Shown one piece after another: positions 16,789 to 24,936 of a stretch of 54,970 nucleotides of DNA. Below the pieces are notes generated by a model. It was not told the origin of the DNA. It made no database searches and saw only the letters and a list, made by a program, of their open reading frames with translations. The stretch lies in the NCBI GenBank assembly GCA_017449935.1, contig JAFSYP010000052.1:1-54970 (forward strand), in the 5' to 3' direction. A program made the position numbers and the translations under genes. This DNA is from Clostridia bacterium (GTDB lineage Bacteria; Bacillota; Clostridia; Oscillospirales; Acutalibacteraceae). The stretch's first letter is position 1. Each line of letters starts with the position of its first letter.

Positions 16789-17085
16789 TCAGCCGAGCCG
16801 CCGCGCAAATTCGCGGTAGCGCGCCTCCAGCCACGCCGAAGCCGCGTCGATGCCGGCCTCGGACAGCTCGAAATCGTTCTGCACGACCTTGGCCTTGTCG
16901 GTCAGATCGTAGCAGCGGTTGTCTGTGAAATATAACGCGCGCAGCACGCCGTCCTCGGCAAACGCGCGGTAGCAGAACACGATCGCCAGCGGGTCCGCGA
17001 CCGACTCTTCCGGCGTGACGGACCCGATCATCGCGTTGCCCTGCGTAAAGTATTCGATGGTGGAAAGCGGGATCAGTCGCTCCAT
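16789..17085 (-). CDS. Small conserved-looking protein of unknown function
   Basis: 98 residues, acidic, no signal peptide or membrane helix. The sequence reads as a compact alpha/beta domain (IPLSTIEYFTQGNAMIG ... LYFTDNRCYDLTDKAKV). The start at 17085 follows GGAGGTGA at good spacing and lies 4 nt after the hydrolase stop codon; the stop is 16 nt before the ceramidase-like start. Tight packing in the operon argues it is a real gene. I do not recognise the family. Confidence 0.7.
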   Translation of the reverse strand: MERLIPLSTIEYFTQGNAMIGSVTPEESVADPLAIVFCYRAFAEDGVLRALYFTDNRCYDLTDKAKVVQNDFELSEAGIDAASAWLEARYREFARRLG

Positions 17086-17089
17086 CCCG

Positions 17090-18031
17090 TCACCTCCTGC
17101 GCACGCTGTCCAGCCAGTCGAGCAGCTCGCGCAGCACATCCTTGGCGTTCGTCTCGTTGAACAGCTCGTGCCGCGCGCCGTCATAGACGCGGATCGTCAC
17201 GTCCTCGTGGCCGGTCTTGCGAAGATCGCGGCAGACCTGCCGCACGCCCTTGCCGTAGCCGCCCACCGGGTCCATGGAGCCGGAGATGAGCAGGATCGGC
17301 AGCGCGTTCGGCACGCTGCGGTACCATGCCTTGCCGGACACGTTCTGCAGCAGCGTGAACATGTCGCGATACCCCGCCGCGGTAAAGAGATAGCCGCACA
17401 GCGGATCGGCGATATAGGCGTCGACCTCGCTCTCGTCGCGGGAAAGCCAGTCGAACGGCGTGCGCGGGTTTTCATAGCGCTTGTTGTAGCTGCCGAACGC
17501 AATATGGTCGATGAACGCGCTGCGGAAGAGCGTGCCGCGGAATTTCTCCACGATCCCCGCCACCGCGACGCCCGCCGCCGCGCCGGGATTCTCGCCGCTC
17601 GTGCCGCAGAACACGGCGCCCGTCAGCTCGTCGCCGTACTGCGCGGCAAACGCGCGCGCCACAAAAGAACCCATGCTGTGTCCGAGCAAAAAGACCGGAC
17701 GGCCGGGGTATTTTTCCTTCGCCTTCTCCATCAGCGTATGCACGTCCTGTATAAGACCGCGCCAGCCGTTTTTGTCGCCGAAATAGCCCAGCAGCTCGTC
17801 GCTCTCCACAGAGCGGCCGTGCCCCGCCTGGTCGTGGATGAACACGGCATAGCCGTGGTACGCCATGTAATAGGCCATCGCCTGATACCGCTCGCCGTGC
17901 TCCGCCATGCCGTGCACGACCTGCAGCACGCCCTTGACCTTCGTCCTGTCCGCGGGCGCGATCGAACGCGCAAAAATGCGGCATACGCCCGTGGCGGAAT
18001 CATAGCGGTATTCTTCACGGATAACATCCAT
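17090..18031 (-). CDS. Alpha/beta hydrolase, lysophospholipase/monoacylglycerol lipase type
   Basis: 313 residues, cytosolic. The nucleophile elbow is GHSMGSF, the oxyanion region VVHGMAEHGERY, the acid Asp is in ISGSMDPVGGYGKG and the catalytic His in YDGARHELFNE. The order and HGMAEH segment match Serine aminopeptidase S33/lysophospholipase enzymes that hydrolyse monoacyl lipids. The start at 18031 has GAAGGAGG; the longer in-frame extension crosses the promoter. It is the first gene of the operon ending in the ceramidase-like and DegT genes, which together suggest turnover of an acylated amine-containing lipid or amide (inference). Confidence 0.88.
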   Translation of the reverse strand: MDVIREEYRYDSATGVCRIFARSIAPADRTKVKGVLQVVHGMAEHGERYQAMAYYMAYHGYAVFIHDQAGHGRSVESDELLGYFGDKNGWRGLIQDVHTLMEKAKEKYPGRPVFLLGHSMGSFVARAFAAQYGDELTGAVFCGTSGENPGAAAGVAVAGIVEKFRGTLFRSAFIDHIAFGSYNKRYENPRTPFDWLSRDESEVDAYIADPLCGYLFTAAGYRDMFTLLQNVSGKAWYRSVPNALPILLISGSMDPVGGYGKGVRQVCRDLRKTGHEDVTIRVYDGARHELFNETNAKDVLRELLDWLDSVRRR

Positions 18032-18060
18032 AGTTTTCGCCCTCCTTCGACGGTATAGAT

Positions 18061-18089
18061 AGTATAGCACATCCCGCGGCTTTTGCAAA
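18061..18089 (-). promoter_or_regulatory. Promoter of the hydrolase/ceramidase-like operon
   Basis: On the minus strand TTTGCA (18084-18089), 17-bp spacer, TATACT (18061-18066). Confidence 0.55.
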
Positions 18090-18236
18090 CCGGCGCGTCC
18101 GAATTCGTGAGAAATGCCAAAAATCAGATCGTAAATTTGTTGGAATTGCCGACGGCGGAAGCGAAATTTGTTCAAAGTTTATTCATAATTATTTGATAAA
18201 ATAAAGTATTATCTTTCAAGGAAGGAGATCGCCCAC

Positions 18237-19613
18237 ATGAAAAAAGACTATTCCCGCGTCACGCCGCAGATCGAGGCGCTGGCCGACCTGTGCACCGCGG
18301 ACAGCCGCATCGATCCCGCGCTGTACGTGCAGCACCGGGTCAACCGCGGCCTGAGGGATCTCAACGGCAACGGCGTGCTGACGGGGCTGACGGAAATTTC
18401 CGAGATCACCGCCAAAAAGCTTGTGGACGGACAGAGCGTGCCCTGCGCGGGAGAGCTGTATTACCGCGGCTATGACGTGCGCCGTCTGACAGCCGGATTC
18501 ATCGCGGACGACCGCTTCGGTTTTGAGGAGATCATTTATCTGCTGCTGTTCGGCCGACTGCCGGACGCGAAAGCGCTTCGCGCGTTCAACGAGCTTTTAT
18601 CGGGCTGCCGCACGCTGCCGAGCTCCTTTGTGCGCGACGTCATCATGAAATCGCCCAGCCGCGACATGATGAATTCGCTCGCGCGCAGCGTGCTGATGCT
18701 GTATTCCTATGACAGCAACGCCGACGACACGTCGATCCCGAACGTGCTGCGTCAGTGCTTACAGCTGATCGCCACATTCCCTCTGCTGTCCGTCTACGGG
18801 TATCAGGCGTACAGCTACTATATCCGCGGCAACGACAGCTTCTTTATCCATGAGCCGGACCCGGCGCTGTCCACCTCCGAAAACATCCTGCATATGCTGC
18901 GCCTGAACAACAAGTTCACCGCGCTGGAGGCGAAGATCCTCGACCTGTCGCTGATCCTGCACGCCGAGCACGGCGGCGGCAACAATTCGTCCTTTACGAC
19001 GCACGTCGTCACGTCCTCCGGGACGGACACGTATTCCGCCGTGGCCGCGGCGCTCGGCTCGCTGAAAGGTCCCAAGCACGGCGGCGCGAATCTCAAGGTC
19101 TGCGGAATGTTCCGCGACATGAAGGAGAATGTGCGCGACTGGGAGGACCGCGACGAGATCGAGGCGTATCTGCAAAAGCTCGTCAACCGCGAGGCGTTCG
19201 ACAAGGCCGGTCTGATCTACGGCATCGGGCACGCCATCTATTCCGTTTCCGATCCCAGAGCGCAGATCTTCAAAGGGTTCGTGGAGGCGCTTTCCGTCGA
19301 AAAGGGGCTTGAAAAGGAGTTCGCGCTGTACAGCGCCGTGGAGGAGCTGGCGCCGAAGGTGATCGTCGGCAGCCGCAAGATGTACAAGGGCGTGAGCGCC
19401 AACGTGGACTTTTACAGCGGCTTCGTCTATACGATGCTCGACATCCCGGAGGAGCTGTTCACGCCGATCTTCGCCATCGCCCGCATCGCCGGCTGGAGCG
19501 CACACCGCATAGAGGAGCTCATCAACGGCAGCAAGATCATCCGTCCGGCGTATATGGCGGTAAGTCCCCGGCGCGAATACGTCCCGCTGGACGAGCGGAC
19601 GAAGGCCGACTGA
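18237..19613 (+). CDS. gltA: Citrate synthase (citrate/2-methylcitrate synthase family)
   Basis: 458 residues. Condenses acetyl-CoA with oxaloacetate; in clostridia it usually feeds 2-oxoglutarate and glutamate synthesis through a partial TCA path. Catalytic landmarks are visible: the LHAEHGGGNNSSF His region (about 241-252), a LKGPKHGGAN substrate loop, the GIGHAIYSVSDPRA His/Arg segment (about 327-340), and the catalytic Asp in NVDFYSGF (about 390). The N-terminal about 55 residues before the GLTEIS start of the core are typical of the longer Gram-positive forms. GAAGGAG lies 9 nt before the ATG. No aconitase or isocitrate dehydrogenase is adjacent. 2-methylcitrate synthase is possible but no prp genes are near. 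Confidence 0.93.
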   Translation: MKKDYSRVTPQIEALADLCTADSRIDPALYVQHRVNRGLRDLNGNGVLTGLTEISEITAKKLVDGQSVPCAGELYYRGYDVRRLTAGFIADDRFGFEEIIYLLLFGRLPDAKALRAFNELLSGCRTLPSSFVRDVIMKSPSRDMMNSLARSVLMLYSYDSNADDTSIPNVLRQCLQLIATFPLLSVYGYQAYSYYIRGNDSFFIHEPDPALSTSENILHMLRLNNKFTALEAKILDLSLILHAEHGGGNNSSFTTHVVTSSGTDTYSAVAAALGSLKGPKHGGANLKVCGMFRDMKENVRDWEDRDEIEAYLQKLVNREAFDKAGLIYGIGHAIYSVSDPRAQIFKGFVEALSVEKGLEKEFALYSAVEELAPKVIVGSRKMYKGVSANVDFYSGFVYTMLDIPEELFTPIFAIARIAGWSAHRIEELINGSKIIRPAYMAVSPRREYVPLDERTKAD

Positions 19614-19642
19614 AAACGTCGCGCCCCGCATCGCGCCGCCGT

Positions 19643-19685
19643 CTGCGGAATTTTTTCGGACGCGCCGCAGTTTGGCCGTTTTTTC
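19643..19685 (+). terminator. Possible terminator after gltA
   Basis: Inverted repeat CTGCGG (19643-19648)/CCGCAG (19665-19670), with a T-run only 9 nt later (19680-19685). Not a textbook structure. Confidence 0.35.
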
Positions 19686-19687
19686 TG

Positions 19688-19716
19688 TTGACAAAAAGCC
19701 ATCGGATGTGTAATAA
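19688..19716 (+). promoter_or_regulatory. Promoter of rsmD-coaD
   Basis: TTGACA (19688-19693), 17 bp, TAATAA in an AT-rich stretch (19711-19722) that also offers TATAAT at longer spacing. Confidence 0.6.
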
Positions 19717-19747
19717 TATAATATAGTCTAAGTTTCAGAGGTTTCTT

Positions 19748-20290
19748 ATGAGAGTGATCACCGGTTCCGCTCGCGGCAGAGTGTTGGAGACGCTGCCGGG
19801 CGACGACGTGCGCCCGACCATCGACCGCGTCAAAGAGGCCGTGTTCAGCACCATCCAGTTCGAGCTGGAGGGGCGGCGCGTGCTGGATCTTTTCGGCGGC
19901 AGCGGCCAGATGGCGATCGAGGCGCTCAGTCGGGGCGCGGCGTCCGCCACGATCCTGGACAACAGCCGCAAGGCGATCGACGTCATCCGCCGCAATCTGC
20001 AGACCACGCGTCTGGCGGACCGTGCCGTCGTGCTGGAAGCGGACGCGCTCGCGTTCGTGCGCAACAACCGCAGCACCTTCGACATCGCGTTTCTCGACCC
20101 GCCGTACGGCAAGGGCCTGCTGCAAAAGGTCCTGCCCGATCTGGCGAAACGCATGGCGCCGGGCGGCGTGATCCTGTGCGAGTCTCCCGTGGGAGAGGAA
20201 CTCCCCGCCGAGATCGGCGCATACCGGCTTTTCCGCACGTATCGCTACGGAAAAACACAGATCACCGCATACAGAGACGCCGAAATCTGA
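19748..20290 (+). CDS. rsmD: 16S rRNA (guanine(966)-N(2))-methyltransferase
   Basis: 180 residues, full length. S-adenosylmethionine-dependent methylation of G966 in 16S rRNA. Motif I is VLDLFGGSG (46-53) and the catalytic DPPY is at 117-120. The N-terminal RVITGSARGR...RPTIDRVKEAVFS block is the family signature. It starts a run with coaD, the standard clostridial neighbour, 52 bp downstream. Confidence 0.95.
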   Translation: MRVITGSARGRVLETLPGDDVRPTIDRVKEAVFSTIQFELEGRRVLDLFGGSGQMAIEALSRGAASATILDNSRKAIDVIRRNLQTTRLADRAVVLEADALAFVRNNRSTFDIAFLDPPYGKGLLQKVLPDLAKRMAPGGVILCESPVGEELPAEIGAYRLFRTYRYGKTQITAYRDAEI

Positions 20291-20342
20291 AAGGCGTCGC
20301 CGCACGGATCGCGGCGCGTCCCGCATAAAGGAGAGGATACCT

Positions 20343-20831
20343 ATGATCCATGCTGTCTATCCGGGCAGTTTCGATCCCGTGACGCGCGGGCATATGGACA
20401 TCATCTGCCGCGCCGCCAAAATGTTCGATCATCTGACCGTCGCCGTGGCGCGCAATCTGAACAAGCCCGCCGGCTCCTTCGCCGCCGACGAACGCGTCGA
20501 GCTGCTGCGCCGCTGTACGGCGAACCTGCCGAACGTCACCGTCGACGTGTGCGACGGCCTTCTGGCCGATTATATCAAGCGCATCGGCGCGCTCGCCGTT
20601 GTAAAGGGCCTTCGCGCCATGTCCGATTTCGAGCAGGAATTCCAGCAGGCGCTGATCAATAAAAAGCTGAACCCCGATATGGAGACCGTCTTCATCTGCT
20701 CCTCCGTGGAGTACACCTACCTGTCCTCCAGCATGGTCAAGCAGGTGGGCAGCCTGGGCGGCGACATCTCCGATTTCGTCCCGCCGGAAGTCAAAGAGGA
20801 TATTATCAACCGTATTCAAAATAGAGCGTAA
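20343..20831 (+). CDS. coaD: Phosphopantetheine adenylyltransferase
   Basis: 162 residues, full length. Fourth step of coenzyme A synthesis (4'-phosphopantetheine + ATP to dephospho-CoA). Nucleotidyltransferase motif YPGSFDPVTRGH (6-17) and the late LSSSMVKQV segment that replaces the usual SSTxVR ATP-binding motif. A GGAGAGG site precedes the ATG. It lies between rsmD and the coiled-coil gene. Confidence 0.95.
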   Translation: MIHAVYPGSFDPVTRGHMDIICRAAKMFDHLTVAVARNLNKPAGSFAADERVELLRRCTANLPNVTVDVCDGLLADYIKRIGALAVVKGLRAMSDFEQEFQQALINKKLNPDMETVFICSSVEYTYLSSSMVKQVGSLGGDISDFVPPEVKEDIINRIQNRA

Positions 20832-20847
20832 GAAAGGAAGTATTACC

Positions 20848-21567
20848 ATGTCGTTTGAAGATTTATTGGAACAGATCGAAAATGCCGTCGATTCCGGCAC
20901 CAATGTCGCCTTCACCAACAAGACCATGGTCGACACGAAAGCGATCAAGACGTGCCTGGAGGATATGCGTCTGAATCTGCCCGTGGAGATCCAGCAGGCG
21001 CGCAACGTGCTTGCCGAACGCAACAGCATCATTGAAAAAGCAAAGGCCGATTCCTCCGCCATCGTTTCCGGCGCGCAGGAGAAGGTCAAGGATTTTGTGG
21101 AGAAATCCGAAGAGAAGGCGCGCGAGCTGGTGCGTCAGGCTGACGAATTCTCCAAGAAAACCGTGAGCGAGGCCGAGGAAAAAGCGGCGCAGATCGTCGC
21201 GGAAGCCGAGGAAAAAGCGCGCAAGATGGTCGAGGAAAGCGAAGTCGCCAAGCAGGCCGTCGCGTACAGCGAGGAAGTGCGCGCCAAGGCCGATCAGGAG
21301 GGCAAAGAGATGCTTGAGGCCGCCGAGAAGAAGCTGGCCGAAATGGTCGAGGCGCGGCGCAGCGAGGCCGCGGCGGTCACCGCCGAAGCCGAAGCCAAGG
21401 CGGAGGATCTGGTGACGCGCGCCAATAAGTATTCCGACGACATCCGCTCCGCCACGTCCGAATTCCTGGATCGCGTGATGCAGGACGCCGACACCGCGCT
21501 GGTCGATTCCCTCGCGGAGATCCGCCGCGCCCGCCAGAGCATCCATCCCGCCGAAGCCGCGGAATAA
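20848..21567 (+). CDS. Long coiled-coil protein linked to rsmD-coaD (DivIVA/ATPase-subunit-H-like)
   Basis: 239 residues, highly charged and almost wholly helical. A short N-terminal domain (SFEDLLEQIENAVDSG, 1-20) is followed by continuous heptads rich in Ala/Glu/Lys (about 40-225). No signal peptide or membrane helix. Proteins of this type follow coaD in many clostridia and are variously labelled ATPase or cell-division protein. The fold recalls DivIVA-like or ATP synthase stalk coiled coils without their diagnostic motifs. AGAAAGGAAG precedes the ATG, 16 nt after coaD. A scaffolding role is plausible but unproven. Confidence 0.8.
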   Translation: MSFEDLLEQIENAVDSGTNVAFTNKTMVDTKAIKTCLEDMRLNLPVEIQQARNVLAERNSIIEKAKADSSAIVSGAQEKVKDFVEKSEEKARELVRQADEFSKKTVSEAEEKAAQIVAEAEEKARKMVEESEVAKQAVAYSEEVRAKADQEGKEMLEAAEKKLAEMVEARRSEAAAVTAEAEAKAEDLVTRANKYSDDIRSATSEFLDRVMQDADTALVDSLAEIRRARQSIHPAEAAE

Positions 21568-21583
21568 TGCCCCATCAAACAGC

Positions 21584-21619
21584 AAAGCCGTTCTGTCCGA
21601 AAGCAGAGCGGCTTTTTTT
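21584..21619 (+). terminator. Terminator of the rsmD-coaD operon
   Basis: Hairpin AAGCCGTTCTG...CAGAGCGGCTT (21585-21613) with one wobble, followed by a T-run. Confidence 0.9.
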
Positions 21620-21635
21620 CGTTTGTTTTCCTGTT

Positions 21636-23354
21636 TTACCCGAGCGACTCCATCAGCTTTTGGAATTCGCCGACGAGCGCCGAGGCGGTATGCTTACCCA
21701 ATGACAGCGCCTCGTCCCAGTCTCCGTCGGCGAGGATGCGGGCGACGAACGCGTAGTCGGTGTCCGGCACGCAGTAGCCCAGCGAATCGTTCGTCAGATG
21801 CATGGCGAACAGCTCGATCCCCTTGCGCGGCGCAAGATCTGCAGGCACAGGGCTGTCCCATTCCTTTCCGTCCCACGCGATCGATTTGTAATCGCCGCCG
21901 TTGAGGATCTGCGTACCGTAAAACGTTTCGGGGTACAGCTCCACCGGGAACAGGCACAGGCCGACGCGTCCGCCGAATTCGACGTAGCCTTCTTCGACGA
22001 CCACGCTGAGCTTCGTCCGCATACGGTCGGTATAAGCGGCGTCGTTGACCAGCCGCGCTTCGGCAGCCAGCACGAGCGCTTTGTTATCCGGCGAATGCAG
22101 GAACTGTCTGTGCCGGACGTTGAGCACGGGCGACAGCTTTTGCAGCTTTGCCCTGAGGATCGTGTCCGCAAAGACCTTGCCCATATACCGCGTTTCGGCG
22201 CCCAGCCGTTCCGATTCCGGCAGTCGGCTCTCGTCGACCGACACGTTCCGGCGGGAGATCATGCCGGACGGTCCCTGCGCGAACAGGAAGCGGTACCCGG
22301 TCTTTTCCGCCACGCGCTGCTCCATAGAATAGATATAGTCGGCGCTGAGCAGCTTGTGCCTCGCGTCGAAGGACGTGGGATGGCAGGCGACGTCCGCGAA
22401 GTATACGCCCGCGCTGCCGTCGGCGGGATCGAAACGGAACACCGCCGCATCCGGCAGGTCCTCCGCCGCGATCAGGCCGCGTTTGTCATGCGCGTATTTC
22501 GACGTGTCGACGCGCGCATAGGAGAGCTTGCCGGGGCGCATATCCAGCAGCGCCTCCCGGATCGCCTCGGTGACGGCGTTCAGATAATACGCCTTGAACG
22601 CGTCGGCGTTTTTGAGCTTCTTGTCCGCCGATCGGACGTTCAGCATGTTTCTCCAATAATTGGCGACCAGCTTGTGGCCGAGCTCCGTCGTGATCCCCTG
22701 CGTGTCGATCGCCGAATGGCTGTGCGTCGCGGACAGATTGATCGACGATATGGGGATATTCTTCTTTTTCGCCCACTCGAGGACACGTTTGCGCACGGTC
22801 AGCGTATCCGCGCGCGTCACGCCCAGCGCGTCCGCGACGGCAAAGATCACCGCTCCTTCGCCGCTGCCGTCGTCAAAGGCGGCGGCGCGCACGCGATTGT
22901 CGTCCTGCACGCCGATCGCCATGATCTGCTCGACGTCGCGGGCAAGATAGTATTTTCCCGGCTCGAAGTCGTCGGGGATAATGGAGCGCGAGCCGTAGCC
23001 GACGCGCCAGACGTTGTTTTTGCCGGCCTTCTTTGCGTACGTTTTTCTGCCGGGCAGAAAGCCCTCGCCGTCAAAGTCGCGCACGTTTTTCCACTCCCGC
23101 GGCGACGGATAGCCGAGACTCAGGCCGCACAGCAGCGCGTTCACCGTCCCGTTAATCAGGTTTAACGGCGCCTTCTTCAGACGGCCGAACGTATAACTGT
23201 CATTGATCTCCTGCGTTCCGTCTTCCGGTCGGACATATTCGTCGTATTCATACGGACCGTATGCGGTCCCGGCGGCAAAGCCGTGTATGTGCAAAGCGGA
23301 ACACAGCATACACACGCACAGAACCAACGCCGTCCGTCTTCGGATCGTTGTCAT
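21636..23354 (-). CDS. Secreted neutral/alkaline ceramidase-like protein
   Basis: 572 residues with a signal peptide (1-28, ending HGFAAG). A paralogue of the 15474-16772 protein: it shares the zinc-amidase type landmark SATHSHSAIDTQG (about 210-222) and similar downstream blocks (DVACHPTSFDARH, FLFAQGPSGMIS). An insertion near the N-terminus (about 30-110, Tyr/Glu/Asp-rich) is absent from the paralogue. Probably hydrolyses an amide of an extracellular lipid or related molecule. The gene lies 12 nt downstream of malQ and may share its transcript. Family assignment is confident, substrate not. Confidence 0.82.
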   Translation of the reverse strand: MTTIRRRTALVLCVCMLCSALHIHGFAAGTAYGPYEYDEYVRPEDGTQEINDSYTFGRLKKAPLNLINGTVNALLCGLSLGYPSPREWKNVRDFDGEGFLPGRKTYAKKAGKNNVWRVGYGSRSIIPDDFEPGKYYLARDVEQIMAIGVQDDNRVRAAAFDDGSGEGAVIFAVADALGVTRADTLTVRKRVLEWAKKKNIPISSINLSATHSHSAIDTQGITTELGHKLVANYWRNMLNVRSADKKLKNADAFKAYYLNAVTEAIREALLDMRPGKLSYARVDTSKYAHDKRGLIAAEDLPDAAVFRFDPADGSAGVYFADVACHPTSFDARHKLLSADYIYSMEQRVAEKTGYRFLFAQGPSGMISRRNVSVDESRLPESERLGAETRYMGKVFADTILRAKLQKLSPVLNVRHRQFLHSPDNKALVLAAEARLVNDAAYTDRMRTKLSVVVEEGYVEFGGRVGLCLFPVELYPETFYGTQILNGGDYKSIAWDGKEWDSPVPADLAPRKGIELFAMHLTNDSLGYCVPDTDYAFVARILADGDWDEALSLGKHTASALVGEFQKLMESLG

Positions 23355-23366
23355 AGACCGTCCTCC

Positions 23367-24812
23367 TTATCGTTTGTACAGATCGTGAAGCCGGCGCCAA
23401 TACGCGCGGTCGATGGAATCGAGCTGCTCGCGCGTGACGCGGTACTGCCAGTTGCCGTCCGCCTTGCCGGGGATATTCAGCCGCGTGTCCGAGCCGTACC
23501 CCAGCAGGTCCTGAATCGGCAGGATCAGCAGTCCGGCGGCGCTGGCGAACATCGTGCGCACGATCGCGGGGCATCCGCCCGTCCAGTCTGCGCCCGTGTA
23601 GCCGCAGTATTCCAGCATTCGGCTGCGCTGCGCGCCGTCCATCTCCCACAGATAGCCCAGCAGCGTATTGTTGTCGTGCGTGCCGGTATACGCCACGCAG
23701 TTCGGCACATAGTTGTGCGGCAGATGGGGATTGTCGCCGTCGCCCAAAAACGCGAACTGGAACACGCGCATCCCCGGGAAGCCGCTGTCCGCAACGAGCT
23801 TGGCCGCCGCGGGTGTGATGTCGCCCAGATCCTCCGCGATGATGAGCCGGTCGCCGGCGACTTCGCGGAGCTTGCGGATCAGCGCCATGCCCGGCCCCTT
23901 TTTCCACGCGCCCTCGCGCGCGGTCTTGGCGTCGCCGGGAACGGCCCAGTAGGACTCCAGCCCGCGGAAATGGTCGATCCGCACGCCGTCGAACAGCGTG
24001 AGCGCATGGCGCAGACGGTCGCGCCACCAGGTATAGCCGTCCTTTGCCATCGCGTCCCAGTCGTACAGCGGATTGCCCCAAAGCTGCCCGTCCTCGGAAA
24101 AATAGTCCGGCGGGACGCCCGCGACGCACGACGGCTTGTTGTCGCCGTCGATGCAGAACAGATGCTTCGCGCTGTACACGTCGCAGCTGTCGAGCGCGAC
24201 GTAGATCGGGACGTCGCCGATGACGCGCACGCCGCGCGCGTTGGCGTACGCCTTGATCTGCGCCCACTGGGTAAAGAACTCATACTGGATAAATTTCCAC
24301 AGAAACAGCGTTTCTTCGTCGCCCTCGGTCCGCGTCCAGCGAAACCACGGCAGCTCGCCGTTGACGTGCTTGAGGCTCATGAAACGGCAGAAGGCTTCGA
24401 GATACGGATCGGCCGCGATGAACGATTCGATCTTTTCCCGCACCGCCGCGTCCGTGCGGCCGGCAGCGCGCCGCAGCAGGTCGAAGCGCGTATGGTACAG
24501 CCGCACGAATTCGCAGCTGTACGGCGTCTGCTGCCGTGCGCCGTCCAGCTCCGCGCGTGTCAGCAGTCCCTTCTCGTACAGCGTGTCCAAATCGACAAAA
24601 TACGGGTTGCCGCCGAAGGTGGAATAGGACTTATAGGGCGAATTGCATTCGTCCACCATGCAGAACGGCAGCACCTGCCAATAGGAAAAACCGCAGTCTG
24701 CCAAAAAATCCACGAACGCCTTCGCTTCTTTTCCGAATGCGCCGCAGGAATATTCTCCCGGCAGGGAGGAAACGTGCATCAGCACGCCGCTTTTCCGACT
24801 CAAGATCAACAC
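23367..24812 (-). CDS. malQ: 4-alpha-glucanotransferase (GH77)
   Basis: About 480 residues, the usual length. Transfers alpha-1,4-glucan segments between maltodextrins in maltose/glycogen metabolism. Landmarks: RKSGVLMHVSSLPG start, nucleophile Asp in GVRIDHFRGLESYW, acid/base Glu in IIAEDLGDITP, third Asp in YTGTHDNNTLLG. There is no ATG. A GTG at 24812 and a TTG at 24803 are available, and the AGAGGT site fits the TTG at 24803 better, giving a start three codons later. No mal or glg neighbours. A ceramidase-like gene follows after 12 nt. Confidence 0.94.
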   Translation of the reverse strand: MLILSRKSGVLMHVSSLPGEYSCGAFGKEAKAFVDFLADCGFSYWQVLPFCMVDECNSPYKSYSTFGGNPYFVDLDTLYEKGLLTRAELDGARQQTPYSCEFVRLYHTRFDLLRRAAGRTDAAVREKIESFIAADPYLEAFCRFMSLKHVNGELPWFRWTRTEGDEETLFLWKFIQYEFFTQWAQIKAYANARGVRVIGDVPIYVALDSCDVYSAKHLFCIDGDNKPSCVAGVPPDYFSEDGQLWGNPLYDWDAMAKDGYTWWRDRLRHALTLFDGVRIDHFRGLESYWAVPGDAKTAREGAWKKGPGMALIRKLREVAGDRLIIAEDLGDITPAAAKLVADSGFPGMRVFQFAFLGDGDNPHLPHNYVPNCVAYTGTHDNNTLLGYLWEMDGAQRSRMLEYCGYTGADWTGGCPAIVRTMFASAAGLLILPIQDLLGYGSDTRLNIPGKADGNWQYRVTREQLDSIDRAYWRRLHDLYKR

Positions 24813-24870
24813 CTCTTTCGCCTCTTATGATACCGTATGCAAAGCAAAAAATCAAGACCGAACAAAGCAA

Positions 24871-24913
24871 GAAGGCTTTTCCGCACAGATCGTTCTGATC
24901 CGGAAAAGCCTTC
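24871..24913 (-). terminator. Hairpin after the large membrane protein gene
   Basis: 13-bp perfect stem GAAGGCTTTTCCG (24871-24883)/CGGAAAAGCCTTC (24901-24913). The following minus-strand sequence is T-rich but interrupted. Confidence 0.75.
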
Positions 24914-24936
24914 GTCAATAGTCTTCGTTGGTTTTG

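Noticed and set aside
14430-16928. 832-codon plus-strand frame across the DegT and ceramidase-like genes
   Set aside because: Spans two real genes and their junction; composition is an antisense shadow.
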